From assembly GCA_041601535.1 (NCBI GenBank), contig JBFIHZ010000115.1, positions 1-10,666 on the forward strand: a DNA stretch of 10,666 nt, given 5' to 3'. Shown here in pieces: positions 1 to 7,735 of this stretch (the stretch's first letter is position 1; each line of letters begins with the position of its first letter). The notes under the pieces were generated by a model that was given only the letters and a program-made list of their open reading frames with translations, had not been told where the DNA came from and ran no database searches. The stretch is from JBFIHZ01 sp041601535. Lineage in GTDB: Bacteria; Pseudomonadota; Gammaproteobacteria; Xanthomonadales; SZUA-36. A program made the translations under genes and the position numbers.

Positions 1-459
1 GTAAAAGTGCTGGCCCCGGGCTACTACGCGCGCCAGGACACCCGCACCCCCGTGCGTTACGCCATTATTTCCATGGTTTCCAATATGGCGATGAATTTCA
101 CTTTTGTCGGTGTGCTGGTGGCCATTGAGTTCAACGGGCCGCACACCGGGCTGGCGCTGGCCAGCAGTGTCGCCGCATACCTCAATGCGGGCATGCTGTA
201 CCGCGGTTTACGCCAGCAGAACGCCTATCGACCGGAACCCGGCTGGGGGCGGGTGCTGTTTGCGGTGCTGGCCGCCTGTCTGGTCATGCTGGCCGCGTTG
301 TGGTGGCAATACGGCGCGCTGGAGCAGTGGTTTGCCGCGCCGGCAGCGGGCCGGGTGCGGATGCTGACCGTTCTGGTGGTCGGCGGCAGCGGGGTTTATT
401 TTGTCAGCCTGCTGCTGGCCGGTCTGCGCAAGCGTCATGTGGAGAAAGGTGCGGTATAA
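1..459 (+). CDS. murJ: MurJ lipid II flippase, C-terminal part (5' end outside window)
   Basis: This is the last 152 codons of an open frame that enters from the left edge and ends at a TAA at 457-459. The sequence near the edge (APGYYARQDTRTPVRY) is the conserved MurJ/MviN cytoplasmic-loop pattern that follows the transmembrane core. The rest alternates hydrophobic segments with short polar loops (around residues 21-45, 77-96 and 118-140 of the fragment) and ends in a basic tail, RKRHVEKGAV. MurJ belongs to the MOP superfamily and flips the peptidoglycan precursor lipid II across the inner membrane. The immediate downstream neighbour is ribF, the usual murJ-ribF order in pseudomonads, which supports the call. 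The N-terminal two thirds cannot be judged. Identity is firm by pattern and context; other MOP transporters are much less likely in this position. Confidence 0.9.
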   Translation, partial: VKVLAPGYYARQDTRTPVRYAIISMVSNMAMNFTFVGVLVAIEFNGPHTGLALASSVAAYLNAGMLYRGLRQQNAYRPEPGWGRVLFAVLAACLVMLAALWWQYGALEQWFAAPAAGRVRMLTVLVVGGSGVYFVSLLLAGLRKRHVEKGAV

Positions 460-460
460 T
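455..460 (+). promoter_or_regulatory. Possible -10 element upstream of ribF
   Basis: A perfect TATAAT overlaps the murJ stop codon, 85 bases before the ribF start. The -35 position at the usual spacing (about 432-437, GCGTCA) is a poor match and there is no extended -10 TG, so this is only a candidate for an internal promoter feeding ribF-ileS-lspA-ispH. Confidence 0.25.
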
Positions 461-534
461 CCGCTGCTTTTTACGGCAGATGTTTCCGCGCCCGATTTCG
501 GTAAGGAATTCAATCTGCCCGAAAACGCGCCACC

Positions 535-538
535 GAGG
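535..538 (+). promoter_or_regulatory. Ribosome binding site fixing the ribF GTG start
   Basis: GAGG lies six bases upstream of the GTG at 545. The frame is open further upstream, back into murJ, but no other in-frame start has a comparable Shine-Dalgarno site, and family homology begins just after this GTG. Confidence 0.75.
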
Positions 539-544
539 AATAAC

Positions 545-1522
545 GTGCAGGTCATTCGCCATCGGCCAACCACTGAATCAGCGCCTGGAACCCGTCCAGG
601 ACGTGCGCCTGCGGGCGTTCGTTCGGTGGTCACCATAGGTAATTTTGATGGTGTGCATCGTGGCCATCAGGCCCTGATCAACCAGTGCCAGGAGCTGGCA
701 TCACCAGGGGATCAGCTGGCGGTGGTGACCTTTGAGCCCTTGCCCCAGGCGCTGTTCCGGCCTGAAGATGCGCCGGCCCGGCTGAGCACCATACGGCAAA
801 AACTGCAGTGCCTGGCGGCCCTGGGTGTGCACCTGACCTGGCTGCTGAAATTCGACCGGAAATTCTCCCGGCTGTCGGCTCATGAGTTCGTTCAGCAGGT
901 ACTGGTCAACCGCCTGGCAGCCCGGCACGTGGTGGTCGGGCATGATTTCCGCTTTGGTCACCAGCGGACCGGCGACAGGCTGTTGCTGACGAGTCTGGGT
1001 GAAGAGGCAGGTTTTCAGGTGCACACGGTTGATTCGTTTTGCGACCACGACTTGCGCATATCCAGCACGGTGATACGCCAGGCCCTGGCGGCGGGCGATT
1101 TTCCACTGGCGGCCCGCTTGCTCGGCCGGCCCTTTCGCATGGAAGGCCGTGTGGTGCAAGGGCAGCAATTGGGCCGGACCCTGGGTTACCCCACGGCCAA
1201 TTTGCGCATACGGGCCCGGCCCAGTCCTTTGCAGGGCATTTTCGCGGTGTTTTGCCGGGTCTGTGATGGCACCGATGGAGCCTGGTTGCCGGCCGTCAGC
1301 AGCCTGGGTTGCCGCCCCACGGTGGGCGGCGAAGAACCCTTACTGGAAGTGCATTTTTTTGATTTTGATCGCGACCTGTATGGAAAGCGCCTGGAAGTGG
1401 AATTTGTGGCAAAGTTACGCGACGAGACCCGTTTTGATACGGTCGATGAACTGATGGTGCAGATGCGCCGTGATGAGACCGCCGCCAGGGAAATCCTGGC
1501 TACCTTAAACCAACCTGCCTGA
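545..1522 (+). CDS. ribF: Bifunctional riboflavin kinase / FAD synthetase
   Basis: The product (325 residues; E. coli RibF is 313) phosphorylates riboflavin to FMN and then adenylylates FMN to FAD in the cytoplasm. The N-terminal nucleotidyltransferase domain shows GNFDGVHRGH at residues 32-41 (the HxGH-type ATP site), VGHDFRFG at 131-138 and ISSTVIR at 172-178. The C-terminal flavokinase domain shows GRTLGYPTANL at 210-220, with the PTAN residues (216-219) that bind Mg-ATP, RPTVGG at 257-262 and the conserved LEVHFFDFDRDLYGKRL stretch from 267, whose Glu268 fits the catalytic base position. The GTG start is chosen from the GAGG site six bases upstream; the frame is open back into murJ, but that part is the murJ shadow. 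The first about 25 residues are Pro/Arg-rich and poorly conserved. ileS starts 23 bases after the stop, so the two are probably cotranscribed. Both domains look intact. Confidence 0.96.
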   Translation: MQVIRHRPTTESAPGTRPGRAPAGVRSVVTIGNFDGVHRGHQALINQCQELASPGDQLAVVTFEPLPQALFRPEDAPARLSTIRQKLQCLAALGVHLTWLLKFDRKFSRLSAHEFVQQVLVNRLAARHVVVGHDFRFGHQRTGDRLLLTSLGEEAGFQVHTVDSFCDHDLRISSTVIRQALAAGDFPLAARLLGRPFRMEGRVVQGQQLGRTLGYPTANLRIRARPSPLQGIFAVFCRVCDGTDGAWLPAVSSLGCRPTVGGEEPLLEVHFFDFDRDLYGKRLEVEFVAKLRDETRFDTVDELMVQMRRDETAAREILATLNQPA

Positions 1523-1545
1523 GTGGGCGAACAGAAGCCGGAATT

Positions 1546-4362
1546 ATGGATTACAAGGATACGATCAACCTGCCGCAAACTGATTTTGCGATGAAAGCCA
1601 ATCTTTCAAACCGGGAACCCGGAATGATTGAAGCCTGGGAACAGGCCGGCCTGTACGAGCACATTCAGCAGCATACGGCGAACCGGCCAGTCTGGGTGCT
1701 GCACGACGGTCCGCCGTATGCCAACGGTGATATCCACATCGGCCATGCGGTGAACAAGGTGCTGAAAGACATCGTGGTGAAGTCACGCCTGATGGCCGGT
1801 TTCCAGTCGCCCTATGTGCCCGGCTGGGACTGCCACGGCCTGCCAATTGAACTGCAGGTGGAAAAAAAGCACGGCAAGGTGGGCCAGAAACTCGATGCAG
1901 CCGCATTCCGCGCCAAGTGCCGGGAGTATGCCGACCGGCAGATCGAGCTGCAGAAAAGCGGTTTTCGGCGCATGGGCGTGCTGGGTGACTGGAACAACCC
2001 GTATATCACCCGGTCATTCCGCTACGAAGCGGACATGATCCGCACCCTGGCGGCCATCATCGATGCCGGTCACCTGATGCAGGGCGCCAAACCGGTGCAC
2101 TGGTGTTTTGACTGCGGTTCCGCTCTGGCTGAAGCAGAGATCGAATACCAGGACAAGACCTCTCCTGCCATCGACGTATTGTTCCGTGCAGTGAACCGCG
2201 AGGCCCTGTTTGCGGCCTTTGGCGCCGCGGACGTGGCTGGCGATGCCGGCATCCCGATCTGGACCACCACGCCGTGGACCCTGCCGGCCAACCAGGCGGT
2301 GGCCTTGCATGCCGAACTGGATTACGTGCTGGTCAGTGCCCAGGCGCACGGCGAGCCGCTTGTACTGGTGCTGGCTGAGGACTTGCTGGACACCGTGGCC
2401 ACACGGCTGGGCCTGGAGCAAGTGGAAAAACTCGCCACCGCCAGGGGTGCCGCGCTGGAGCATCTGCGCCTGCGCCATCCGTTCTATGATCGCGATGTGC
2501 CGGTGATCCTGGGTGAGCACGTCACCACCGAAGCCGGTACCGGTGCGGTGCACACCGCGCCCGGGCACGGCGAAGAAGACTTCCACGTGGGTCAGGTTTA
2601 CGGCTTGCCGGTAAGCAACCCGGTGGGTGGGGATGGCCGCTACCTGGAAGACACCGAGCTGTTCGCTGGCCTGTGGGTTTGGAAAGCCAACCAGAACATT
2701 ATCGAACTGCTGCACACCAACGGTGTGTTGTTGTTCAACGAGGAATTCGAGCACAGCTACCCGCATTGCTGGCGGCATAAAACACCCACCGCCTTCCGCG
2801 TGACGCCGCAGTGGTTTATCAGCATGGACCAGGCGAATTTGCGTGACAACGCGGTCCAGGCCATCGCCAATGTGCGCTGGGTGCCGGGCTGGGGTGAAAA
2901 GCGCATTGAAGGTATGGTGCAGAATCGCCCGGACTGGTGCATTTCCCGGCAACGTACCTGGGGCGTTCCTATCCCGCTGTTCGTGCATCGCCTCAGTGGT
3001 GAGCTGCACCCTGATACCCAGCAACTGATGGAAAAAGTGGCCACGCTGGTCGAAGCGGAAGGCACTGACTGCTGGTATGCCGACGATATCTGGCAACGGC
3101 TGAATGTTGACCCGTCGGACTGGGAACAGGTAACCGATATCCTCGATGTCTGGTTCGATTCCGGAGTATCGCATCACTGCGTGCTGGACCAGCGGGAGAA
3201 TTTGCCACGGCCGGCGGACATGTACCTGGAAGGTTCTGATCAGCACAGGGGCTGGTTTCAGAGTTCCCTGCTGACCTCGGTGGCGATACACGGCCAGGCA
3301 CCGTACCGGCAGGTGCTGACCCATGGCTTTGTGGTGGATTCTGATGGCCGCAAGATGTCCAAATCCATGGGTAACGTGGTGTCGCCCATCAAGGTGATGA
3401 ACACGCTGGGTGCTGACGTGCTGCGCTTGTGGGTGGCGGCGGCAGATTACCGCGGCGAAATGAGCGTGTCGGATGAAATTCTCAAGCGGGTATCTGATTC
3501 TTACCGCCGTATTCGCAATACTGCGCGTTTCCTGCTGGGCAACCTGCACGGCTTCAACCCGGAAGAGCGCCTGGAGCCTGAGGAGTTGCTGCCGCTGGAC
3601 CGTTGGGCGGTGGATAGCGCCGCGCGTCTGCAGGCTGAGGTCGAGCAGGCCTATAACGATTACCAGTTCGTGGTGATTTACCAGCGCGTGCATCATTTTT
3701 GCGCGTTTGATATGGGCGCGTTTTACCTGGATATCATCAAGGACCGCCTCTACACCACCGGCACCGACAGCCTGTCGCGCCGCTCGGCACAAACCGCGAT
3801 GTACCATATCCTGGAAGCGCTGACCCGCTGGATTGCACCGGTGCTGAGCTTCACCGCCGAGGAAATCCACCAACAACTGCCGGGGGAGCGCAGCAGCAGT
3901 ATCTTCCTGGAAACCTGGTATAGCGGCTTGTACTTGCTGGACGATGCGGAAACCGCGCGGCAGCGCTGGCAGCGCATCATCACCGTGCGTGATGCGGTGA
4001 GCAAATCCATTGAGCAAGTGCGGCGCGCAGGAAAGGCGGGTTCATCGCTGGCGGTTGAAGTGGACCTGTGGCTGGAGGGTGAGCTGAAGGAAGCCATCGA
4101 CTGGCTGGGTGATGAATTGCGTTTCGTGCTGTTGACGTCTGAAGCGCGGGTACATGCCCTCAGCGCCGCCCCGGCCGATGCGGAGCGGGTTTCCCTGGAG
4201 CAGGGCGGGATCGCGCTGCAGGTCAGCCCGTCACAGCATGAGAAATGCGTCCGTTGCTGGCACTACCGGGAAGATGTAGGGTCAAACCCTGAGCACCCGG
4301 AAATCTGCGCGCGTTGCGTGGACAATGTCAGCGGTGCGGGCGAAGTACGCAAGGTGGCATGA
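1546..4362 (+). CDS. ileS: Isoleucyl-tRNA synthetase (bacterial IleS1 type)
   Basis: The class Ia synthetase charges tRNA-Ile with isoleucine and edits mischarged valine. The product has 938 residues, the same as E. coli IleS. The ATP-site signature HIGH is at residues 64-67 within DGPPYANGDIHIGH, and KMSKS is at 603-607. The CP1 editing domain carries WTTTPWTLPANQA and the GTGAVHTAPGHGEEDF segment. The tRNA-side motif RPDWCISRQRTWGVP and the DVWFDSG motif are present. The C-terminal zinc finger has Cys901, Cys904, Cys921 and Cys924, the same positions as I recall for E. coli. The zinc finger and overall similarity place it in the ordinary mupirocin-sensitive IleS1 group rather than IleS2 (inference). 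ATG 1546 matches the family N-terminus (MDYKDTINLP); its Shine-Dalgarno site is weak. The stop TGA directly abuts the lspA ATG. No damage is visible. Confidence 0.98.
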   Translation: MDYKDTINLPQTDFAMKANLSNREPGMIEAWEQAGLYEHIQQHTANRPVWVLHDGPPYANGDIHIGHAVNKVLKDIVVKSRLMAGFQSPYVPGWDCHGLPIELQVEKKHGKVGQKLDAAAFRAKCREYADRQIELQKSGFRRMGVLGDWNNPYITRSFRYEADMIRTLAAIIDAGHLMQGAKPVHWCFDCGSALAEAEIEYQDKTSPAIDVLFRAVNREALFAAFGAADVAGDAGIPIWTTTPWTLPANQAVALHAELDYVLVSAQAHGEPLVLVLAEDLLDTVATRLGLEQVEKLATARGAALEHLRLRHPFYDRDVPVILGEHVTTEAGTGAVHTAPGHGEEDFHVGQVYGLPVSNPVGGDGRYLEDTELFAGLWVWKANQNIIELLHTNGVLLFNEEFEHSYPHCWRHKTPTAFRVTPQWFISMDQANLRDNAVQAIANVRWVPGWGEKRIEGMVQNRPDWCISRQRTWGVPIPLFVHRLSGELHPDTQQLMEKVATLVEAEGTDCWYADDIWQRLNVDPSDWEQVTDILDVWFDSGVSHHCVLDQRENLPRPADMYLEGSDQHRGWFQSSLLTSVAIHGQAPYRQVLTHGFVVDSDGRKMSKSMGNVVSPIKVMNTLGADVLRLWVAAADYRGEMSVSDEILKRVSDSYRRIRNTARFLLGNLHGFNPEERLEPEELLPLDRWAVDSAARLQAEVEQAYNDYQFVVIYQRVHHFCAFDMGAFYLDIIKDRLYTTGTDSLSRRSAQTAMYHILEALTRWIAPVLSFTAEEIHQQLPGERSSSIFLETWYSGLYLLDDAETARQRWQRIITVRDAVSKSIEQVRRAGKAGSSLAVEVDLWLEGELKEAIDWLGDELRFVLLTSEARVHALSAAPADAERVSLEQGGIALQVSPSQHEKCVRCWHYREDVGSNPEHPEICARCVDNVSGAGEVRKVA
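4351..4357 (+). promoter_or_regulatory. Ribosome binding site for lspA inside the ileS end
   Basis: AAGGTGG sits five bases before the ATG at 4363, within the last ileS codons. It supports the 4363 start, and so the unusual N-terminal extension of LspA. Confidence 0.65.
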
Positions 4363-4935
4363 ATGACTGCGCAACCCACAAGCACTGAGCGGCAAACGGA
4401 CACTGCGGTGCCAGCCAAGGGTAAGGCGGCACAGCCGCGGCCCAAACCGGCACCGTTTTCCTTCCTGTGGCTGGCCGTATCCGCCTCGGTGGTGTGGGCT
4501 GACATGGTCACCAAGGAATGGGCCAGTGAAGTACTGACCCTGTACCGGCCGAAAGCCATTTTCGATTGGCTGAATATGACTCTGGCACATAATTACGGTG
4601 CCGCCTTCAGTTTTCTCAGCGACGCCGGCGGCTGGCAGCGCTGGTTTTTTACCGTGCTGGCTTCGGTGATCAGTGGTGTGTTGATCATCTGGGTATTGCG
4701 CCTGCCGCGGCGCGAATGGCTTACCGGCCTGGCGCTGTCACTGGTGATCGGTGGCGCCATCGGCAACCTGGTGGACCGGGTGCAACTGGGTTACGTGGTG
4801 GATTTTATCGACGTGCATTACCAGGGCTGGCACTGGCCCGCCTTCAATATTGCTGACTCCGCCATCACCTGTGGCGTGATCCTGCTGTTGCTGGACGCGG
4901 TGCGGCAGGCCTTTCAGGCAAAGCGGTCAGGTTGA
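4363..4935 (+). CDS. lspA: Lipoprotein signal peptidase (signal peptidase II)
   Basis: This inner-membrane aspartyl protease cleaves prolipoprotein signal peptides after lipidation of the +1 cysteine. The product is 190 residues against 164 in E. coli. Hydrophobic segments lie at about residues 33-47, 94-112, 121-137 and 162-178. Conserved blocks are D47 with K51 (ADMVTKEWA), NYGAAFSFL at 77-85 followed by GGWQRWFF, GGAIGNLVDR at 130-139, and the catalytic pair Asp147 (VVDFID) and Asp165 (FNIADSA), spaced 18 residues apart as in E. coli. The first about 30 residues form a hydrophilic Pro/Lys/Thr-rich extension before the first membrane helix. It is not an annotation artefact, because ATG 4363 has a good ribosome binding site and no other Met occurs before residue 48. 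The start follows the ileS stop with no gap, and the stop overlaps the ispH ATG, indicating translational coupling. Confidence 0.96.
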   Translation: MTAQPTSTERQTDTAVPAKGKAAQPRPKPAPFSFLWLAVSASVVWADMVTKEWASEVLTLYRPKAIFDWLNMTLAHNYGAAFSFLSDAGGWQRWFFTVLASVISGVLIIWVLRLPRREWLTGLALSLVIGGAIGNLVDRVQLGYVVDFIDVHYQGWHWPAFNIADSAITCGVILLLLDAVRQAFQAKRSG

Positions 4936-5894
4936 TGAATATCAAGCTCGCCAACCCGCGAGGTTTTTGCGCCGGCGTAGACCGCGCCATTGAAATCGTC
5001 GAGCGCGCGCTGGAGCTGTTTGGCGCGCCCATATACGTGCGCCACGAAGTGGTACACAACCGCTTTGTGGTCGACCGGCTGACCGAAGCCGGTGCCATTT
5101 TCGTTGAGGAACTGGATGAAGTGCCTGACGGCCAGACTGTTATTTTCAGCGCCCACGGAGTATCCAAGGCGGTGCGCCTGGCCGGCAAGGAGCGCGGCCT
5201 GAAAGTATTCGATGCCACCTGCCCGCTGGTGACCAAGGTGCATATGGAAGTAGCGCGGCATTGCAAGGCCGGCCGTGACGCCGTGCTGATCGGCCATGCC
5301 GGCCATCCGGAAGTGGAAGGCACGTTGGGCCAATGGCTGAAACAGCCACCGCGTGGCAACCGCATCCACCTGGTGGAAACACCGGAAGACGTGGCCCGGC
5401 TGCAGGTCGATTTCCCTGATGACATTGCCTATGTCACCCAGACCACCTTGTCGGTGGACGACACCCAGGCGGTCATTCGCGCCTTGCAGGACCGCTTTCC
5501 CGCCATTGTCGGCCCGCGCCACGACGACATCTGTTATGCCACCCAGAACCGGCAGGATGCGGTAAAAAAACTGGCTGGTTCGGTGCAACTGCTGCTGGTG
5601 GTCGGCTCGGTAAACAGTTCCAACTCCAACCGACTGCGTGAACTGGCAGAAAAACGCGGGGTGCCCTCTTACCTGATCGACGGCGCCGAAGACATCCGTG
5701 ATGAATGGCTCGACGGCATTGAGAACATCGGCGTTACCGCAGGCGCTTCGGCGCCGGAAAGCCTGGTTCGCGAAGTCATTGCCCGGCTGCAGGTCAAGGG
5801 GGGCAGGCAGGTTGAAGAGCTGCAAGGCGCGCCGGAGAACATGGAGTTCGCACTGCCACGTGAACTGCGCGTAAAGGTCGAAAACCGCGCCTGA
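4935..5894 (+). CDS. ispH: 4-hydroxy-3-methylbut-2-enyl diphosphate reductase (LytB)
   Basis: IspH is the [4Fe-4S] enzyme that makes IPP and DMAPP from HMBPP in the last step of the MEP pathway. The product has 319 residues (E. coli 316). Cluster ligands are Cys12 (NPRGFCAGV), Cys96 (DATCPLVTKVH) and Cys200 (DDICYATQNRQ). Substrate-site residues are visible as His41 (EVVHNRFVV), His74 (SAHGVS), His124 and Glu126 (GHPEVEGT), Thr168 (VTQTTLS) and the VNSSNSNRL stretch near 226-234, and a TAGASAPE motif is near the C-terminus. ATG 4935 overlaps the lspA stop as TGATG. A TTG lies in frame one codon earlier, but the ATG puts the first ligand at Cys12 as in E. coli. In Pseudomonas and E. coli fkpB separates lspA from ispH; here it is missing. 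The gene ends 28 bases from the convergent pilE. Confidence 0.98.
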   Translation: MNIKLANPRGFCAGVDRAIEIVERALELFGAPIYVRHEVVHNRFVVDRLTEAGAIFVEELDEVPDGQTVIFSAHGVSKAVRLAGKERGLKVFDATCPLVTKVHMEVARHCKAGRDAVLIGHAGHPEVEGTLGQWLKQPPRGNRIHLVETPEDVARLQVDFPDDIAYVTQTTLSVDDTQAVIRALQDRFPAIVGPRHDDICYATQNRQDAVKKLAGSVQLLLVVGSVNSSNSNRLRELAEKRGVPSYLIDGAEDIRDEWLDGIENIGVTAGASAPESLVREVIARLQVKGGRQVEELQGAPENMEFALPRELRVKVENRA

Positions 5895-5899
5895 AACAC

Positions 5900-5915
5900 C
5901 AGCGCCCGGACGCTG
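5900..5915. terminator. Weak hairpin in the ispH/pilE convergent gap
   Basis: A 5-bp stem CAGCG/CGCTG with a 6-base loop, followed at once by a second small inverted repeat GCCG...CGGC (about 5917-5930), occupies the 28-base gap between the two convergent stops. There is no U-tract on either strand, so this is at best a weak or Rho-assisted bidirectional terminator. Confidence 0.25.
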
Positions 5916-5922
5916 TGCCGGT

Positions 5923-6345
5923 TTATCGGCCTTCCCAGCAACTACGTTGCCTTGCCGCCGGCCCGCTGATGCTGCGCTGGCCTGCCTGGTCTATCATCAG
6001 GCTGCCACATATATCCCCTGTCTGCACCCCCTGTGGTTCGGCGATCACGGTAAAGTGTTCAACCGATTCGGTATCGGCCGGCTCATAACGCAGGCGATAA
6101 CGGCCGTTACCCGGCTGGGCAGTACAGCGGCCCGTGTGGTAGCTAAATTCCGCTGCGTAGATCCGTTGCTGACACGCCGCCGCGGCCAGCACGGCTTTCA
6201 CCGCGGTGCCGCGGTAGCTGCGCATCATGTATTGCTGGTAAACGGGCACGGCAAGGGTCAGCAGGATGGCGACCACGGCGCAAACCACCACCAGTTCCAG
6301 CTGGCTGAAACCCACGGCAGGGGGTGATTTTCCCGGCAAAGGCAT
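5923..6345 (-). CDS. pilE: Minor type IV pilin PilE
   Basis: This is a 140-residue class III prepilin-like protein. The leader MPLPGKSPPAVG is followed by the prepilin-peptidase site Gly12|Phe13, with the helix FSQLELVVVCAVVAILL and the canonical Glu at mature position 5. The C-terminal CGSLMIDQAGQRSISG...SCW block (Cys113 and Cys136, a likely D-region disulfide) resembles the end of Pseudomonas PilE (CGKLTLNQLGERGAAG...CW, from memory), so the call is PilE rather than the major pilin PilA. Its position next to ispH is also the Pseudomonas one. The start is ATG 6345, which overlaps the pilX stop as TGATG; an earlier in-frame ATG at 6405 lies inside pilX and would give an overlong leader. Minor pilins form the complex that primes pilus assembly in the inner membrane. 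pilY1 and pilY2, which normally precede pilE, are absent. Confidence 0.87.
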   Translation of the reverse strand: MPLPGKSPPAVGFSQLELVVVCAVVAILLTLAVPVYQQYMMRSYRGTAVKAVLAAAACQQRIYAAEFSYHTGRCTAQPGNGRYRLRYEPADTESVEHFTVIAEPQGVQTGDICGSLMIDQAGQRSISGPAARQRSCWEGR

Positions 6346-6980
6346 CACCTGCGTTGCCGCCACTCGAGCGATCCGCAGTCGTACCATGGCCCGTAGTCGC
6401 GGCACAGGTCTGTGCTGTCCGGGTCTGTCTCGTCACCCAGCCAGGGCCGCGCCACAATGGATTCGTGTACCGCAACAGCCGCCGGTGCCTTGCCGCTGGC
6501 ACGTCCCAAAACCCGGTAATAGGCAATACCGTCAATCGGTGGGGCCTCCGGCAGCGGCCTGATTTCTTCCATCGGCGCGAAATACAATTCTTCCACCAGG
6601 TACCGGGCGGACTCATCCTCTGCGGTGGCGGCCGGTATTCCCCAGTTCAGCCACCAGTCCGAATTTTCATATTCCGGCGCGGGAGACGGGTTGTTGGGCG
6701 GACGGATAATGGCATCCAGCGGCGCCCTATAGCAGTCCTGGCGGCATCCGCTGAGGCGGTCGGAATCGGCCAGTGCAAACAGAAATCGCTGGCCCGAACG
6801 GGTGGCGCTGTCAGCGGCCAGGCGGGCGCGGGTGGTATCAGCGAAATTACCCGCCATGCGCAGTTGCAGCATCATGCTGGCGGTAGCCACCAGCGCCAGC
6901 AGACTGATGGCGGCCATCAGTACCAGCCCGGCCAACAAGGCCACACCGGCGTGTCGTTCTGGCCGGCCAGGCTGTTTCAT
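6345..6980 (-). CDS. pilX: Minor type IV pilus assembly protein PilX
   Basis: The 211-residue product has a PilX_N-like N-terminus: a basic leader, then HAG|VALLAGLVLMAAISLLALVA, and a helix continuing into LQLRMAGNFADTTRARLAADSATRSGQRFL, which matches the PilX pattern (MAGN...A..AAE.A). Counting from Gly12|Val13, mature position 5 is Ala rather than Glu. Lack of Glu5 is typical of the PilX/GspK tip subunit as I remember it. The C-terminal half is acidic and aromatic with few Cys residues. PilX is thought to sit at the tip of the minor-pilin priming complex with PilV, PilW and PilE, and usually helps PilY1, which is not encoded here. ATG 6980 overlaps the pilW stop (ATGA) and its own stop overlaps the pilE start, so it is translationally coupled on both sides. 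Assignment rests on N-terminal pattern and gene order; the C-terminal domain is poorly conserved. Confidence 0.82.
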   Translation of the reverse strand: MKQPGRPERHAGVALLAGLVLMAAISLLALVATASMMLQLRMAGNFADTTRARLAADSATRSGQRFLFALADSDRLSGCRQDCYRAPLDAIIRPPNNPSPAPEYENSDWWLNWGIPAATAEDESARYLVEELYFAPMEEIRPLPEAPPIDGIAYYRVLGRASGKAPAAVAVHESIVARPWLGDETDPDSTDLCRDYGPWYDCGSLEWRQRR

Positions 6981-7735
6981 TCCACGCGCCCGCGGAATGC
7001 ATGGGCCAGCGTCAGCAAGCGGCGCAACCTGCCGTCGGCGGCGCTGACCACGGTTTCGTCCAGCACGGTAAATGTCTGCTCACGGGGTTCAACCACCGGT
7101 TCATGACTGCGGAGCAACAGGGCCAGTTGCACACCCAACACAGCTTGTTCGTCCTGCCATGCCGCGCCGCGCACCCAGCGGTCCGCCTCGGCATCACCAT
7201 CGCTGTCCTCCGCAAACAAGGCCTGGAAAGCCTCCACACCTTGCACCAGGCCCTGGCGCTGGATCTGAGTGATGTAGTTTCCGGGGTCTGGCCCATAGCG
7301 GCAGGTATGCGCCAGGTTGGCGCTGCCGTTGAGTTCCAGCACATGTTCTTTCATGTAAAACGCCGGCAGGCCGGACGCATCCCGCACCGGATTGGCATTG
7401 CCAAAGCAATTGCGGTCAGACCAGGTGCGCAAGGCCAGCCTGTCGCCGTGGCTGCGAACCGTGTCCTGCGTGCTGTCCAGCAAACCTGCCGCAGCGGCAG
7501 ATGCTTGCCAGGGACGTGGCGTAAAAGTGGACTGGCGCAGGATATTGCCCACGCTGTCGGCCGCAAAACGTCCGCGTTCCTGCAGTTCCGCGACGCTTTC
7601 CTGCAAGCGGAAACTGCTGCGGGCGGCCACCGCTATCTGCACCAGTCCAACCAGCAACAACAGCGCCAGGAGCATGGCCACCAGGAGTTCAACCAGGCTC
7701 AGGCCCTGTTGCTGACAGCTGAAGCGCCAGCTCAT
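6977..7735 (-). CDS. pilW: Minor type IV pilus assembly protein PilW
   Basis: The 252-residue product has a clear prepilin signal: MSWRFSCQQQG|LSLVELLVAMLLALLLLVGLVQ, cleaved after Gly11, with Glu16 at mature +5. The GLSLVELLVAM form and the following long hydrophobic helix, then an amphipathic stretch (SVAELQERGRFAADSVGNILRQS), are typical of PilW. The C-terminal TFTVLDETVVSAADGRLRRLLTLAHAFRGR fits the PilW C-terminal pattern, where a final strand ends in ..RN/GR. It is one of four minor pilins that initiate pilus assembly at the inner membrane. ATG 7735 overlaps the pilV TGA (ATGA), and its stop overlaps the pilX ATG in the same way. An acidic insertion (FAEDSDGDAEADRW) lies in the pilin domain. 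No frameshift or truncation is evident. Confidence 0.88.
   Translation of the reverse strand: MSWRFSCQQQGLSLVELLVAMLLALLLLVGLVQIAVAARSSFRLQESVAELQERGRFAADSVGNILRQSTFTPRPWQASAAAAGLLDSTQDTVRSHGDRLALRTWSDRNCFGNANPVRDASGLPAFYMKEHVLELNGSANLAHTCRYGPDPGNYITQIQRQGLVQGVEAFQALFAEDSDGDAEADRWVRGAAWQDEQAVLGVQLALLLRSHEPVVEPREQTFTVLDETVVSAADGRLRRLLTLAHAFRGRVE

Noticed and set aside
401..544. Longer RibF reading frame starting inside murJ
   Set aside because: This part overlaps murJ in another frame and has no family similarity; GTG 545 has a GAGG ribosome site and fits the family length.
2014..4017. A 667-codon open frame on the minus strand
   Set aside because: It is the antisense shadow of ileS, a firm gene with all family motifs; long antisense frames are common in GC-rich coding DNA, and the product is His/Gln/Arg-rich and family-less.
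6346..6405. Longer PilE frame from ATG 6405
   Set aside because: It would overlap pilX by 60 bases and give a 32-residue arginine-rich leader; ATG 6345 gives a normal prepilin leader and a TGATG junction.
201..6997. Other CCGCGG sites (for example near 201, 2224, 3453, 4436, 4707, 6180, 6205, 6213, 6990)
   Set aside because: They lack the TTT/AAA flanks and are expected in GC-rich coding DNA, so they were not counted as copies of the iterated palindrome.
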